Positions 29,269 to 42,400 of a stretch of DNA of 64,000 bases are shown in pieces; position 1 is the first letter of the stretch; the number at the start of each line of letters is the position of its first letter. A program made the position numbers and the translations under genes. This stretch comes from Tranzscheliella williamsii (Eukaryota > Basidiomycota > Ustilaginomycetes > Ustilaginales > Ustilaginaceae). The stretch spans positions 186,001 to 250,000 of the forward strand of contig JALBYF010000023.1 of assembly GCA_023212725.1 (NCBI GenBank), written 5' to 3'. The notes under the pieces are model-generated. The model worked only from the letters and a program-made list of their open reading frames with translations. It had not been told where the DNA came from and did not search any database.

Positions 29269-30363
29269 GATCAGGGTGATGCCTTAGCAGGCAGGCTGGG
29301 ATGAGGATGTGGGTAAGGCGGAGGGAAGTCGCTGTCTTGCTCTGCTTACCGCTCTTCTTGCCAAAAATTTTGGAGCCAAAATGCCAATTTTCTCCCCGCC
29401 TTAAGAGCTTCTTCGGCTTTCGGGTTTTCATTTGTTTGGGTACCGTGCGAAAAAAACCGCATGTGTTAGATTCTCGTTGTTTTCGTTTGCGTGTTGAATT
29501 GAACCCTTTCACATGTGTTAGATTGAGTCGACCGTCAAGTTTTGCACAACCGCCCGATGCCGGTGAACGCGTTCCAACCCTGCGCTAAAGCAGGGGCTCT
29601 CGGCTACACTGAGCAGGAAACGTGCAGCTGCCAGGCTCAACGTACCCACACTTGTAGAAGGGGAAGGTCGTTGCTGCCGGCAACCTATGGCAGACAGCAG
29701 TGGTTGTTACAGACCAAGCAAGGCTATTATTGGCTATGGCAGGATATGCATTGCTATGCATCTTAGCGTGCAGCTGCCAAGTCAGAGATTGGCGCCAATT
29801 GGACTTGGCGCCGAGCGCATCTGAAGAAGCGCGTTTTAGGATATCCTCAGCGCAGGGCTAGCGCGCCACTGACTTGCTTGCCTCCCTTTGTGCTGGCAAC
29901 GCTAGCTGGAGGTTTGACGTTGCATTTCACCAGTTGTCCTTGCAGACGTGATGCGACAGGAGTGTTGTCCGGTGAACACAGTCTGCTAGCCGCTACTCCG
30001 ACTGCTTTCGACTCCGAGCGCTTTCGCGCCGAAGAATCAGTGCGCCATCGACTCTGTCCAACTGTAAACCTTTCTGCTTTAGCCAATGCCTCACTGCAGT
30101 TGCCCCGCCGTCCATCTTTGCTATAGATTTGGTCTCGCCGCGACTCTTGCTTGCCTTCTCTCACCTTTCCGCTCCCGTCCGTCCCTTTCTTGTGCTGGCC
30201 ATTCGACCTTCTATTCCTCTTTCGGTTTCTCCCTCCATTTCTGTTCTCCCTGCGTTGATCGCATCCTACTGGACAACAACTCTCCCGTGTACGCTGGACG
30301 TTCACGTTTGCTTTCCTTTCCGATTGACCTCCTCAGTCTTGTTTTACCGAAAGCGCTGTAGAA
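29269..30363. promoter_or_regulatory. Divergent spacer MAK21 / secreted protein gene
   Basis: No gene recognised. A 13-nt direct repeat CATGTGTTAGATT occurs at 29460-29472 and 29512-29524. Two GGCGCC sites, the palindrome TTGGCGCCAA (29789-29798) and TTGGCGCC (29805-29812), lie 16 bp apart. The last ~230 bp before the secreted protein are strongly CT-rich, as in many fungal promoters or leaders. Confidence 0.5.
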
Positions 30364-31365
30364 ATGATGTCCAAGTGTCTTATGCTCGCCTTTGTCGCCC
30401 TCATCCTTTCGGCTTTGGTTGTAAGAACGGATGCTGGAGCGCCCATCAGCCACAACGCGGCCGTCAGGCGACATATTTCCTTGATGGAAACTCGCCCTAG
30501 CCGACGGTCTGTCGACCTTGCACAGGGTCAGAAATTCTTGCAGAAAAGGCAAACGGCGGAACAGCTCGCGCAAGCTGCTGAGCTCAAGAAGTGGGACAAC
30601 GACTTTCACGCCAAGAACGCTGAATGGCAGCAGGCTGCCGTGGACGCTCTGAAACAAGGCAAGACGGCCCCGAGCTACGATGAATACTGGAGCGGAAAGT
30701 CAGGCTCGGCTTCGACTTCCTCCTCTTCGGGCTCTTCCTCTCCAGATGATTCATCCAATGCCACCTCTTCATCGGACGACAGTACGGATTCCTATGCGTG
30801 TGCTGACGATGAAGCCTCAGGCACGGCTCCCGCCTCATCCAGTGCCAGCACTGCCGCTGCTTCGGAAGCAAAGCAGCTTGCTAAGGGTAGCAACAAAGGC
30901 CCCAAGAAAGCACCTTCTTCTTCGTCTTCGTCTTCTTCGTCTTCATCCTCCTCTTCGTCTTCGCCTTCGTCTTCGCCTTCGTCTTCGCATTCATCCACTT
31001 CCACTTCCTCCTCGTCCTCATCCTCATCTGCGTCATCTGGTGGCAGCCAAGGTCAAGGCACCTACTATGCACCGGGACTTGGCGCTTGCGGGAGGACAAA
31101 TTCCGATGCCGAGCACATTGTTGCCGTCTCGCACTCTCTGTTCGACTCATTCGGTACCGGCAACCCAAACAACAACCCAATTTGTGGACATAAGATCAAA
31201 GCGACGTACAAGGGCAAGTCTACCACCGTCACTGTCGTTGACCGATGTGAAGGTTGCGCTTGGGGTGACCTCGACTTTACCGAAACCGCCTTCAAGGATC
31301 TGGCTGACCTCAGCGTGGGCCGGCTCAATGGAGTAACCTGGGAATGGGTTGGAGGCGCTCCCTAA
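30364..31365 (+). CDS. Secreted Ser-rich protein with C-terminal DPBB (barwin/RlpA-like) domain
   Basis: 333 residues. A signal peptide (hydrophobic 5-24, LAFVALILSALVV) is followed by a propeptide-like stretch with KR at 61-62 that could be a Kex2 site. A long Ser-rich linker is encoded by a TCT/TCG/TCC run at nt ~30919-31030. The domain at 230-333 has GTYYAPGLGACG, an internal ICGHKI, and VVDRCEGCAWGDLDFT, followed by the LNGVTWEWV strand, matching double-psi beta-barrel proteins of the RlpA/barwin/expansin group. Such proteins act on or bind cell-wall polysaccharide or peptides; the substrate here is unknown. The compact domain with a Ser linker suggests a cell-wall or apoplastic location, and it could be an effector, which is inference only. 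Confidence 0.9.
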   Translation: MMSKCLMLAFVALILSALVVRTDAGAPISHNAAVRRHISLMETRPSRRSVDLAQGQKFLQKRQTAEQLAQAAELKKWDNDFHAKNAEWQQAAVDALKQGKTAPSYDEYWSGKSGSASTSSSSGSSSPDDSSNATSSSDDSTDSYACADDEASGTAPASSSASTAAASEAKQLAKGSNKGPKKAPSSSSSSSSSSSSSSSSPSSSPSSSHSSTSTSSSSSSSSASSGGSQGQGTYYAPGLGACGRTNSDAEHIVAVSHSLFDSFGTGNPNNNPICGHKIKATYKGKSTTVTVVDRCEGCAWGDLDFTETAFKDLADLSVGRLNGVTWEWVGGAP

Positions 31366-32821
31366 ACGAACATCCCTTACCCGTCTGTCGCCACCAGTGG
31401 TCTACAAGCTGCGGGCAGCTTTCGCCTTTGACCTCGTCCCACAATATTCTTCAGTTTTTTACATGGCCTCCTTGAAGGAGCCTGTTAATGCTCTCAAAAC
31501 CCCTAGCCTATGCTGCAGGATGTCCTGCAGACAAAGTAGCATGACCCCGGTTGGCCAATTCTGTATCCATACCACCCTGAGTCACCCTTTTGCGCAGCCC
31601 AAGGTATCTTGCATCTCGCCACTTTCCATGCCTTGAGGGCCGCGATGCTAATTACAACGGACTGGTTTCCTCGTGTAAAAGAGTACAGGTTTCAACGCTG
31701 TCGCATGGTCTGATCGGAGGATATTTCCATTGGAAGCGAGTACATTCTGGCGGCTGTGGCTTAGCGGCTACAATTGCTCTCATGCTTGCGTGTCGGGCGC
31801 TGCGTTGCAGAGGCGGGCCGGTGCTCAGCTCGGATATGCACTAAAGAGGCCGCGCTATCCAGAGTACAATCTCGAAACGCATACATTCGGCTGTGACAGC
31901 TTCAGCAGATATATGTATTTGGGACGAGTCTGGGAATCGGGCTTATAGATCCGCGGTATCACAACTTAATTGACCACTCCGTTGTGATTATCACGTCCTA
32001 CTAGCTATGCTTCCGAAATCGAAAAGGCACCGGCGTGTCAATACAATCTCGATAGTAGAATTGGGCACAGACACCAACGTACTAGCTAGCTGGCACCTGC
32101 GCTTCAAGACGAGGTCGGCGTTACAGGCACGAGTGAGCTATATTGCAGCCTGCAGATTAATGTGAATTTGACCAAATCATCAATCTTGGGGTCGCGGAGA
32201 GAGGGGGAGATCTGGGGGCGCGTAAGTCAAGCTGGCTTGTGTGTTCGGTCTGTCAAACTCCCAGAAGGCGCAAAAGTTGGCACTTGAAACTCACCGTCCC
32301 GTCCGTACCCAGTCAATGCTGCTGCTAACAGTAGCCGTATTCTGATGCTAGCCGTCGTCGGACATTCTTTTACCTCAGCCAAGTATCGTTGTCGAGGATC
32401 TCGGACTGAACACTGAGAGTCGTCGGTTCCATCGTCTCTCTACTCAACCCTCGCCTCTTCGAAGTACTTACTCGCCCGTCGTCACCTAACACCACACCTA
32501 GCGGCTCGAACAGCAACTGGATCAGGCCTCTACTTGCCATGTGTATTGGACTTTAACCTCCTCTACTCACCACTTGTGGCCCTGCATACACCGACTGGCA
32601 GCGTAGTGCGACGCAGTCCGACGCCCTCGTCTATCCACTGCATTCCAACAGGGGACAGCGCAGCGAAGGTCTGTTTTCAGCATCTGGTACTTCTATGCTA
32701 AACCAAGCATAGGCGCTTCCCGCCAGAAACGCAGGCCAGCTTCACCTCAAGCCGATCCACCACCGCCTCTTTCAACGCCGCGTCCGCTGTCCGACTCTTG
32801 TGCCTACCGTTTTGTAGCGGC
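31366..32821. promoter_or_regulatory. 1.45 kb spacer before the 1919-aa gene
   Basis: Downstream of the secreted protein and upstream of the large unassigned gene. No convincing gene on either strand. The coding frame at the right end opens 8 codons before the first ATG at 32822 without another ATG. Confidence 0.45.
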
Positions 32822-35800
32822 ATGACGCAGCTTCCGTCTGCACCCGCCCCGGACGGGCTGTCTAGCTCAGAGTTGGAGCGTAAAGCATCTTGGACCGCCT
32901 TCAATTTTGACGACGGCTTTGACCTTAACAATGCTCCTAGCCCGCCCACCGAGGCATCTGCGCTCCCGTTGATTCCTGCGCCGAGTATCCAAAGTAGGAC
33001 GGCACTTGGCTCCTCTGCCCCGCAACGTAAGTATTGGTTAAGCCCATGTGCATCTTCCGTTACCCGATCCAGTCCGCTCACCCTGTCGAGTTTCCTTGAT
33101 GGTCAATTGCAGCAACAGCAAGAGAAGACACTTCTCTATTTCGCTCAGACCAGAACGATCGCATTTGTCCCGCCATCGACCATTCCAGGGCTCTTTCATC
33201 GAGCACGACTGGCTCAAACAAGGACCTACCACAGCTGCCGGAGGGTTTTCAGCAAACCAGCAGTGCTGATCCACCAAAGCACGTTGTGTCCCTCCCGACC
33301 CCAAGTCCATCCGCGTCTGCGCTTCCCGCCTCAACAAGCTCGGCCAGCACGCTACAGGGCGCCTCTTCGCCAGCCGCATCAACTCTCAAAAGTACTCCCA
33401 GAACCCCGCAGCATGGGTTCGCATCGCCGGTCGTCACAGCTGCGACTCCGGAACAGAAGCAGAAGTCTGGCTCTCCACCTGCAGCTGCCTCTATCACGCT
33501 CGCCAGAACCAATGCTTCTACTTCGCAATCAGGCGAACCGTCGGCCTGGGATCGACCGCTGGTATCCCGGCCGTTCTCCTCCGCCGACGCCTACATGCAG
33601 CCAGTCGAAGTCCTTCAGTCAGAATCTTCTAGTCGGCCGGGGACGGCAATGAGCCATTTGAGTGGATCTAATTGGATGCATGACGGTACCAGTAATCGCA
33701 GCAGCTATGGTACCACCACTAGCAATGCCGTAAATCAGGTGAAGCGCGGTTCTGTCCTCTCATTTCAAACCGCCATGAGCGGCGGCTTCATGAGCGGCGA
33801 TGAAGGAAAAGCTTCTGACCAAGGCCTCGACCGCTCGGAAACTAAGGGAACAAACAATTACGGCACCGTATCTTTTCAAGACTCTTCACCAGAGAGATCC
33901 AAGCCCTGGCTCGACAAGTCTTACTCCGGCTATGGATCTTCTCCTGATGAGCGTACCGTACCTGGCGCTCTTCCTGATGCATTTTGGGAGCCCCTGGCTA
34001 ACCAGCCCGAAGTTAGAAATGCCCATAAGCAAGATCCCTTGCCAGCGACACCGATCTCCGTGGTACCATTGAATCATCCAGGAGAACCAGCAGATGCGAG
34101 TGAAGTTCGAGACCTCACAGCGCTTGGACAGTCTCTGTCAGAGCCAAGTCCAGCTCGAGACGATTCCAGAGCAAAACTGTCTCCACTTCAGACCCACGAG
34201 CTTCAGCGTGGTCCACCTTCGCCCTCCGTACCACTCTCGTCGGTCACCATCGCGGATAAATCAGATGAAACTGCCTTGCCCCGACGGCCTTCACAACCGA
34301 TCACGAACACAGCGGCACTCCCCCATGCCACTACACAAATACCCTCTGATGCTCTTTTTGGACCTGCTCCCCCGGCCAAAGCTGCAAAGCCGAGCGTCAA
34401 TTCTCCGCTTCCGACACAAGCAGGCGTACCTGTGATTCGCGATCCGTTCGACGCTCCGCTGGCTGATAACGTGATTCCACCACCGTTACCGCAAGAGGCA
34501 ATGAACAAACAAGGTCCTGTCACACAAGATATGCTTAGAGTAGGGTCTGATCAGAGGCCGGTATCTGATTTCCGCAAGACGCCTCTTGCCGTTATCAGCC
34601 CCGCCCAGAAAGCAGCTGGCCTTGCCCACCTCAAGGCCCAAGCAGAAATCATGAAGCAAGCGGATAAAGCCATGACGGCAGCATCCACGAAGCCAAACAG
34701 CGATACACCTCCTATCGCAGTGCTTGAGCGGGGCCGTCGCAAATCAAATGCCAGCCTTACGGCTACTGCTGCCATGGCACAAACAGCATCGGCACTGCCG
34801 GGCGACAGCTCACCGGAACGTCCAAACACGCCGAGCGTCGAAGCAATTTCCCGCGAGTCCAGTCCCCCTCCCGATGGTGAGGTAGAGGCCAGAGCTGAAT
34901 GGGAAAGACGTCAAATGAAGCGAAAGGAGAAGAAAGGACAGACTGACACCTCCCAGGCATTCAGAAGCAGAAACAACACTTTCAAGACTCAGCTGAAGCC
35001 TTTGCAACTGGTACCTACCGAAAGCTACAGCAAAATGACAGACAGGGGGGCTGGACAGAACTACAGATCCGAGTCAAACATCCGGTCAGGTGGTGACCGG
35101 CAAGGTCTTGCTGTCGGCGACCGTGTTTTCCCGTCGCCGGATCAGGGCAGGCCAGAGTCGGGTTCCCTACAACCGGCCGGTCCCACGTTCAGCACACAAC
35201 AGCTGCAAAAGCTTCAGGCAAAAGAACAGAGGAGAAGTGTGGGTGCATTCAGCGCGGCGATGGCTGCTGCGAACGTCGCCTCTAGTGGCAGCAATGGCCC
35301 CTATCCGCTATTTGCCTCGCCGGGTACCGGTTCTTCCAAAGTCAATGGCGCAAGGCAATACCCTGGTCTCATGGCTCAACGCAGTCTAGTGCCTCCTTTT
35401 GAGCTACAGCATCGACCTGACGGGCTGCCATCAGCTTTGATCGGTCCTGACGGCGTGCGGAGAAGCATCAATGACCCGGAGATCTGCTTAGAGTGTATGA
35501 TGCGGGACGAAGATATGATCGACATCCGTGTTACAGGCGATGGTGTTTGGGAGAGGGAAAGCGACAAAGATCTTCAAGAGGCGCTTCGACTCGAAGCCGA
35601 AGAGGAGGCCAGAGTAAGCGGCATGGATGGCCCCGGCGACAGCAACGGGCATGGTGGCAGTGCGAGCAGTCACCGCGACCCCAAATCGATGCGTAAGCCA
35701 TACAGAAGATTAGGTAGGAGTGACCCGCTCACTGTCGACCGACTCAAGCTGCATACTCAAATGAACCCACCTGCGTCTTCCTTCCGATGGAAAACCCTTC

Positions 35801-38667
35801 AGACCTTCCTTGCCGTGCAGGCAAAGTACATAGCAATGGAGCAACAGCGTATGCGAGCAGAAGCCGACAAACGAAGACTCAGTGAAGCGCCAAGTAGCCG
35901 ATCCTACTCAACCGAATCTCCTGTCTCTTCCCAAGCCGACAGGATACTGTCTGGTCCTGTCCCGCCGGAACGGGATGTGTTTGCTAATCCTCGCCAATCT
36001 GTTCCGTCGGGTTTGGCGCAGCCCAGGACTCTTTCTGTAGAAGGTAATGGTCTGACTGCCGCACAGAGGCAAGATAAAGAGAAGGACGTTGTTGCAGCAC
36101 AAGCTGCAAGGACCAAGATGACGACAGGCGCAGCGACTGTATCGCCACCCCTTGGGCTTCCGGGCTATCCATCAACACCCTTGCAAACGCGAAATGTTTC
36201 TCGTCTGTCGCCGACTTTCCCTCAGGAAGGATATATGGGCACACCTGGACCTTCACCTAATCACCCGTTCACTGAAGGAAGACGAGGCTTGTCTGCAAGC
36301 AACCAAGCTTCACGTGCTTCTAGCGTTCAAGACCTTCGCTCTATCTCCGAAAACAGAGGTCAAGCTGCTCTGTTCTCATCCAGCCCGTCTGAGAACTTGT
36401 TACCCCCGTCAAAGTCGTTGATGGGCTCGTCCCCTGTCACACCGTCGCGCTTCGCTAATCGGTCTGGTGCATCGCAGCTGTCTTTCATGCATAGCGGCTC
36501 GATGATAGATATGCACGTCGGGCAGGAAGATCGAGCTGAGCATCGGCTGAACCAAAACGGTTTCATACCGGGGACGCCGCTGGCTGTAGAAAGTCCAGCG
36601 GCCCTGAACAGATCCTATTACGGATTCCCGGGGGACGGGGATTCTTCCCTTCCGGACACCGCGGCTTTCGAGCGATCTCGCATGGTGTCTAGCGATGGTT
36701 ATGTCAATCCACAGCAGGCAGGTCCAAGGGGTCTGGAGACAAACAGAGAAGACAACGCAAAGCCCAAGAAAAAAGGTTTCCGAGGACTCTTCACGAAGTT
36801 GACTGGCACCAATAATAGCATGAACAGATCCAGTCCTGACTACCCGGGCGCCGGCGACAGCATTACTGGCAGCACAGCCAGCCGGAATCCAAGCAAGCGG
36901 TCGCAAAACTCAACGAGTCCACGCGATCGCCAGAACTCCTTCAGCGTCGACCGATCGCTCGAACTGGCACCTCCTGCTACCATTACGAACATGCTTAATG
37001 GCGCGTTGGACAAAGCGCGCAGATCGACATCGTCACTATTTAGTCCACGAAACGGGGACGAAGTGGATACCGACACCAAGACACGTTCTCAGCTGACCGC
37101 TACCTCTCCCTTTCAGAGCCCTCCAGGCATGGCGAGCCAGAGCAGCCTCGAGCTGGGACCTTTCCAGCCTGCCTCGCCTCCTATCAATGGCAATGGACCT
37201 GCTGCACGCACGAGGACAGGGCAGCCTGTACACGCTGCTGATGCGGCCAGGATGAGGAAGGCGTCGAATCCGCTGATTCAAAAGTATCTCAATTCTCCCT
37301 CGCCTCAGACTCAAGCTTCTTCGACTATGGGTTCCCACCCCCCCTCACGTACAGGCAGCGCGGGGGAACGTGCACCCGTGCTTCAAGCCCAATTCTCGTC
37401 ATCAGACAACCGCGCCGGACGGATCCCGAGTTTTGCGAGTATGAAAGACTTGCGTCGTTCCTCGCTCCAGCCTATCCCCGACACGCAGCGAGAAAGCATC
37501 TCCAGCACCGACTTCAAGGACTCTCCCTCGGTACCCTCGAAGGAAGGTCCAGATGACCGAGCCACTGATCCAAGTGCGTGGAGGGTGGGTGAGGCCGGTT
37601 TACGGAAAGCTCTGCCGCCTATGCCTGAAGCAGGCAACCAAAGTATGGGTTATCCGAATGGTGGTGAGCAGAGGTCCGGGTCCAGCGGCCTTGCCCAGAG
37701 AAGCTCAATGCTAGAATCCTTGACGCCGGGTCAGCTGTCTTCTATTCCCGCAAATAAATCTGTCGCCGGCCGGTTTGCGCCGGCAAGCATGGGTGAACGC
37801 AGGAGCATGCAGATGTCGCGGGGGTCGGGCTTTAGCGCTTCCCAGATCGCTGATCCTGATGCGGCGTTCGCTCTCACGCCGGACGATGCCTCGTTGGGCA
37901 GCAATGGGCCCCGACGTCCGCCAAAGAACCCGCGCCGACCAGACGGTGCAACAAGCCAGCTAGACGACTTGGTTTCAGGCGCACCTGTTCACCGTGACTT
38001 CCCACGGCCCGCCTACGCTGACCAAGACGATTTCAACGCGCTCCGCCATCCTCTGGAAACTGCAGCTAAGGGCAAAAGATCAAAGCTGCCTTGGCTTTCA
38101 TTCGGTCGGAAGAAGCGCGAATCCACGCTGGGCTCTTCTACGCCCACCATCGTCGTCGGCGCTGGGATCGAAAATCGGCCCCATCAAGCTACCGCAAACG
38201 AACCAAGTGGTTTTATGCCTAAGCTGAGGGGTCGAAAGAGTTATTCTGGACTTGGCGTTCCGAAAGCCAGCTTTCAGTTGGAACGACAGAGAGTACTGTC
38301 GTCGCCTGGCGAGGCTCGCGATCTCCCGCCACGAAGCCAAAGCGCCTTCGGCATGCTCTCGACGCAGCGTTTCGCCTCTATGGACGTGCGCCGCTCCATG
38401 AACGTCAGCCGCAACCCGAGGCTAAGCACGATGGGCGATGACGATGGGGACGAGTACGACGACGATGAGATGGAGCATGAACCGGGCTACGAGGACGAAT
38501 TTGATCGATACGAGCGGGAAGCGCTGGCAAACAAACAGCAACCCGGAGCTCGTGGGCTCGACGTGAGCGGCGGTGCGGCTAGCTTTGGAAGGAAGAGTCT
38601 GAATCTACTTCGAGATGGTCTCCGGATCCCACTGCGACAAGCTAACGGCGATCAAAAGACGCGTTAA
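32822..38667 (+). CDS. Large conserved-motif protein of unknown function
   Basis: Two exons, 32822-33026 and 33113-38667; the 86-nt intron has donor GTAAGT and acceptor TTGCAG. The joined product is 1919 residues. Most is Ser/Pro/Gln-rich and probably disordered. Two islands look conserved: ICLECMMRDEDMID followed by VWERESDKDL (~855-890), and RRLGRSDPLTVDRLK plus FRWKTLQTFLAVQAKYIA (~935-980). Short islands KKKGFRGLFTKLTG (~1284) and KLPWLSFGRKK (~1724) resemble membrane- or partner-binding basic patches. An acidic segment MGDDDGDEYDDDEMEH precedes the C-terminus. No transmembrane segment or enzyme motif is seen. The domain order and composition suggest a scaffold or polarity factor, but this is a guess. 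Confidence 0.8.
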
Positions 38668-39445
38668 CCCGCCGTTTGATACAGTACACGGAGCGTCACT
38701 TCAATATTGTATCATGGCCAACTCAATGAGATTGCATCCCATCCCAAGCACACCCTTCTTCCAGTGGACAATTGTGAGCATGTATCTGGACAACGCAACA
38801 ACGCTTGACGCTTACTTGTGCTCACACAGAGAAGCCCCTTTTGACGTAGCTTGAAAGTTGCGGTCAACGCCTGCGGATGGGCCCTAGTGTCACGTGATGA
38901 ATTGTGATGACGCGCCCGAGGGAGGACAAAAGCGGGAATCTGACAGAGATAGCGTTAGTTGGTTGTTGATGTGCTGCACACGGGCGAGATAGGGTCGGGT
39001 CGTACATGCGAAGGCATGCTGATCCACGGCATACGAGGCGCCTAGCAACTGGCCTGCGTATGCGAGTGGTGAGCAAGATTCAAGTTGCCCAGCGAAGCGA
39101 CTCGTTCTGCAGGACCATGTGCAATACCCACCATACCCCCGGTCTGACCTCTGCTCGACCGCAGCTCTATCTATATCCCTGCCCCAAGAGCGCAACACGG
39201 CCTCTCGAGCTCGTCTCGGCGTCACTGAGGAGACTCATTCATTATCGACCTTAGCCTTCTTGCTTAGCAATTCAACGTTTGGCTCGCCATCACAGCTTTG
39301 GTAGAAAATTTCTGTGCCCCCTCCATTCTACATCGCCTTATCGGCATTCAGCTTGTTGCTAGCCCGTGCTGCTTTCAACCATCGTCTTAGCAGGATATCC
39401 ATTACGCAAGTCAGATCTTTGCAAGGGTGTGGCAAGAGGTGAGCG
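38668..39445. promoter_or_regulatory. Spacer before the CLASP gene
   Basis: A CACGTG occurs at 38891-38896, next to a GTGATGAATTGTGATGAC-like stretch. No gene is seen. Confidence 0.45.
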
Positions 39446-42400
39446 ATGCCTCCGTCGACCCACTTGGCTCAGGATGCCAGGATCAGCATTGGCTCTGTCG
39501 AGGAGCTCAACACGCACTTTGCCGAGCTGCAGCATGACTTGGGCTTGGACGAGACCGAGCACACCTGGCAGAAGATTGAGAGGGCGCTGCTGCGTCTACA
39601 GGCCATCACGCGAGGCGGAGCGCCCAAGTTCCCCGAGTTTGTGACACATGTCAAGCAACTCGCCCAGCCCATCAACAACTCGCTGCTCTCTGAGCGCACC
39701 AAGCTTTCGGGCACCGCGGGCGACCTGATCAACTCTGTTGCGCCACGCCTGGCGGACAGATTCGACGCGCTGGTTGCTGTGTTTATCCCCACCCTCCTTC
39801 TGATCTGTGCGCGCACGAACAAGGTGGCGGTAAAGCGGGCCGAGAAGACGCTCCACCTTATCGTGCGCCACTGCCGGCTGGCCTCCATCATCCCGTTCCT
39901 CCGCGAAGCGATCCGGGACAAGGGCCAGGGGCTGAGAGCCGTGGCTGCCGGCACCCTCGTGCTCGTACTCGACCACAGCGACAAGGAGAAGCTTTCGAGG
40001 CGTGTCGCTGACATTGAGGTGGCCATCAAGAGCGGCGCCACCGATTCCCACCCCGAGGTGCGACAGGCGACCAAGCAGCTGTTTGAGCAGTATGTCGGCC
40101 TGTGGCCGGAACGCGTCGAGTCGTTTACTAAGCCACTCACGCCCACCATCCGTCGATATCTCTCGCTGCCCAAGACCGGCGCTCTGCACGTCGAGGTGCC
40201 CGTCGCGCTCACGCCAGCGCCCGCACATGCCGACGCGCACGCCGGCGCCAGGACGAGCCGCCTGGAGCCATCCGCCTCCGGCTCTCTTCCCGCCGCCCCA
40301 GCCCGCTCGACGCTGTTCCCAGACTCCCATGCCTCATCGTCGAGAGCGATGGCGCCGCCGCAGTTCAGTATGAACGACGCCACGTACGTCAAGAAGGGCC
40401 TCTTCGCCGAGCAGATTGCCGCGGCCCGGACCGCACGCCTCGCTCGCACGCACTCCGCGGATGTCCACCCCGCCAGCCGAGCCGAGCCGACGCCTGCAGC
40501 CCCGAGCCGCCCTTCGAGCGCCGAACAGCAGCATCTGCCTCCGTCCCACACGTATCGGATCTCCAGGTTAGACGTACAGAGCCTCGAAGGCGCTGGCCGT
40601 ACGGGCGCGGCGTACAGCGGCAATGATAAAGCGAGAGACAAGTCCGCTGCCGAGCACCCGAGGCCACCGCCACAAGAATCAACGCACACCGGTAGCAATG
40701 CGGCGCTCCTCAATGCTGCATCTACGCCGGCCTTTGTCGTTGCATCCGGGCTCCACGGCAAGAGCGCGCTACTGGCTGCCTACAAGCAGGCTTTCATCAA
40801 GGACTCGCTTCCTTCCTCGGCGTCCGAGCACCACCTTCGCCGATCCAAGTCGTCCAAACACCTGGCTCCGAGGCGCGAGAAAACGGTCACGGTGCGGTTC
40901 GAGCCTGAGCCCGAGCCGGAGCCCGCGCCCGCCGTGCAGCAGGATGAAGGGTGGCGTCCCTCGCCCGATCCATATCGCGATGCTGACCCCACGCCTCGCC
41001 AAAGGCAGGTCAGTAGGTCGCGGTCGGCTCCACACATTGCTGCCGAAATGGCTGACATCCGCGTGGCGGTTGAGAAGGGGCAGGATGCGGTGGAGGGCGG
41101 CGCTGGAGTCGTTCCCGCGGCGACGCCCAGCGACGGCGCGTCCGAGCCCATGGCAAGCCAGAAGGGACCTTTAGTGGCGCTGCCGGCGCCGGCAGAGCGG
41201 AGCGAGGCGGCGCAGAGCGCGACAAAACCGAGGGAAGAAGCACCCGCCCAGACGCCCTCGCACGCCAAGAAGGCAAGCCGCGTGCCGGCTCAGCGCGTTG
41301 CCACAGCGCCGGCGGCCAAGGTATCGGCTATGCGCATCGCGGTGCCGACGCCGTCCGCCAAGCCGCCGTCCAGCAGCAGAGCAGCCCCGCCCGGCCCGCC
41401 CATCACAGCCACGCCGACACCGACACCCATTGTCGCAGCGGCCGCTAAGCCGGCCGGTCCGCCGCACCAAGATCTGCAAGAGCCCGCCAAGCGCCCTGCG
41501 GCCCCGCAACCACGTCCTGTCGCCAGGCCGGACAGTGGCCGTGCCAAGCAGCAGACCGAGACCAAATTTCGGCCAGAGCAGCAGACAGACAAACAAAAGC
41601 CGGCCAAGGCAGCAGCGTCCACCGCCTCCGCCCCGTCGAAACCAGTCCGTAAGCCGGCATCAGTCGCAAAGGTTGAAAAAGCGGGCACGGCGGCGGCAGC
41701 AACAGCTGCAACGTCCGCTGCGAAAGCGGTCAAGCCGGGGCCAGCCGCGGCAAAGCCTGCTCCTGCGGCGACGGCGTCGAAGCCGAAAGCAGTTGTGGAT
41801 GCTAGCGCCGCCCCTGCTGGTGTTAAGAAACCCGCCGCTGCCGTGGCGCCTAAGGCGTCGTCGGCGACTGCGTCCACGGCATCGAGCCGCAACCGAGTGA
41901 TGCCGCTGGTGGCAGCGAGGAAGGCGCAGCCGAAGCCGGCCAGCCAGCCAAGCGCTAGGCCGCGACCTAAGAGCTCGCTCTCTTCTGCACTGAACGCCAA
42001 GAGCAAGATTGTTGGCGCCCACTCGGCCGTGTCGGACAAGGCCAGCATGGTCAAGAAGGCCAGTGCGTCCATGGCAACCAAGTTGGAGAGGTCGAGACAA
42101 GGCTCGGCCGGGACGCGACCTGCACAGCCGCAAAAGAAGGCGTCGACGCCGGTACCGCGAGCGGGTGCCGACGACCACACAAAGGTCCCCCTTGCCACCA
42201 AGGTCGAAGAGCCGCAGACACAAAATGGCCCTCGAGACGCGGAGCATTTGGTGGCTCTCGAAGGCAACACCACCGCCAAGCCCATACAAGAAGGTCCTGC
42301 CCGGCTGGCACCGGACAGCATTGATGTTGTGGCGCAAGAGGCCAAGAAGGACGCACGCTCATGCGATCCAAGGCCCTCTTTGCCTCCGCCGCCGCCGCAG

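Noticed and set aside
39469..42345. Long minus-strand frames (430 and 351 codons) across the CLASP gene
   Set aside because: Antisense shadows produced by GC-rich third positions of a convincing plus-strand gene; no domain seen.
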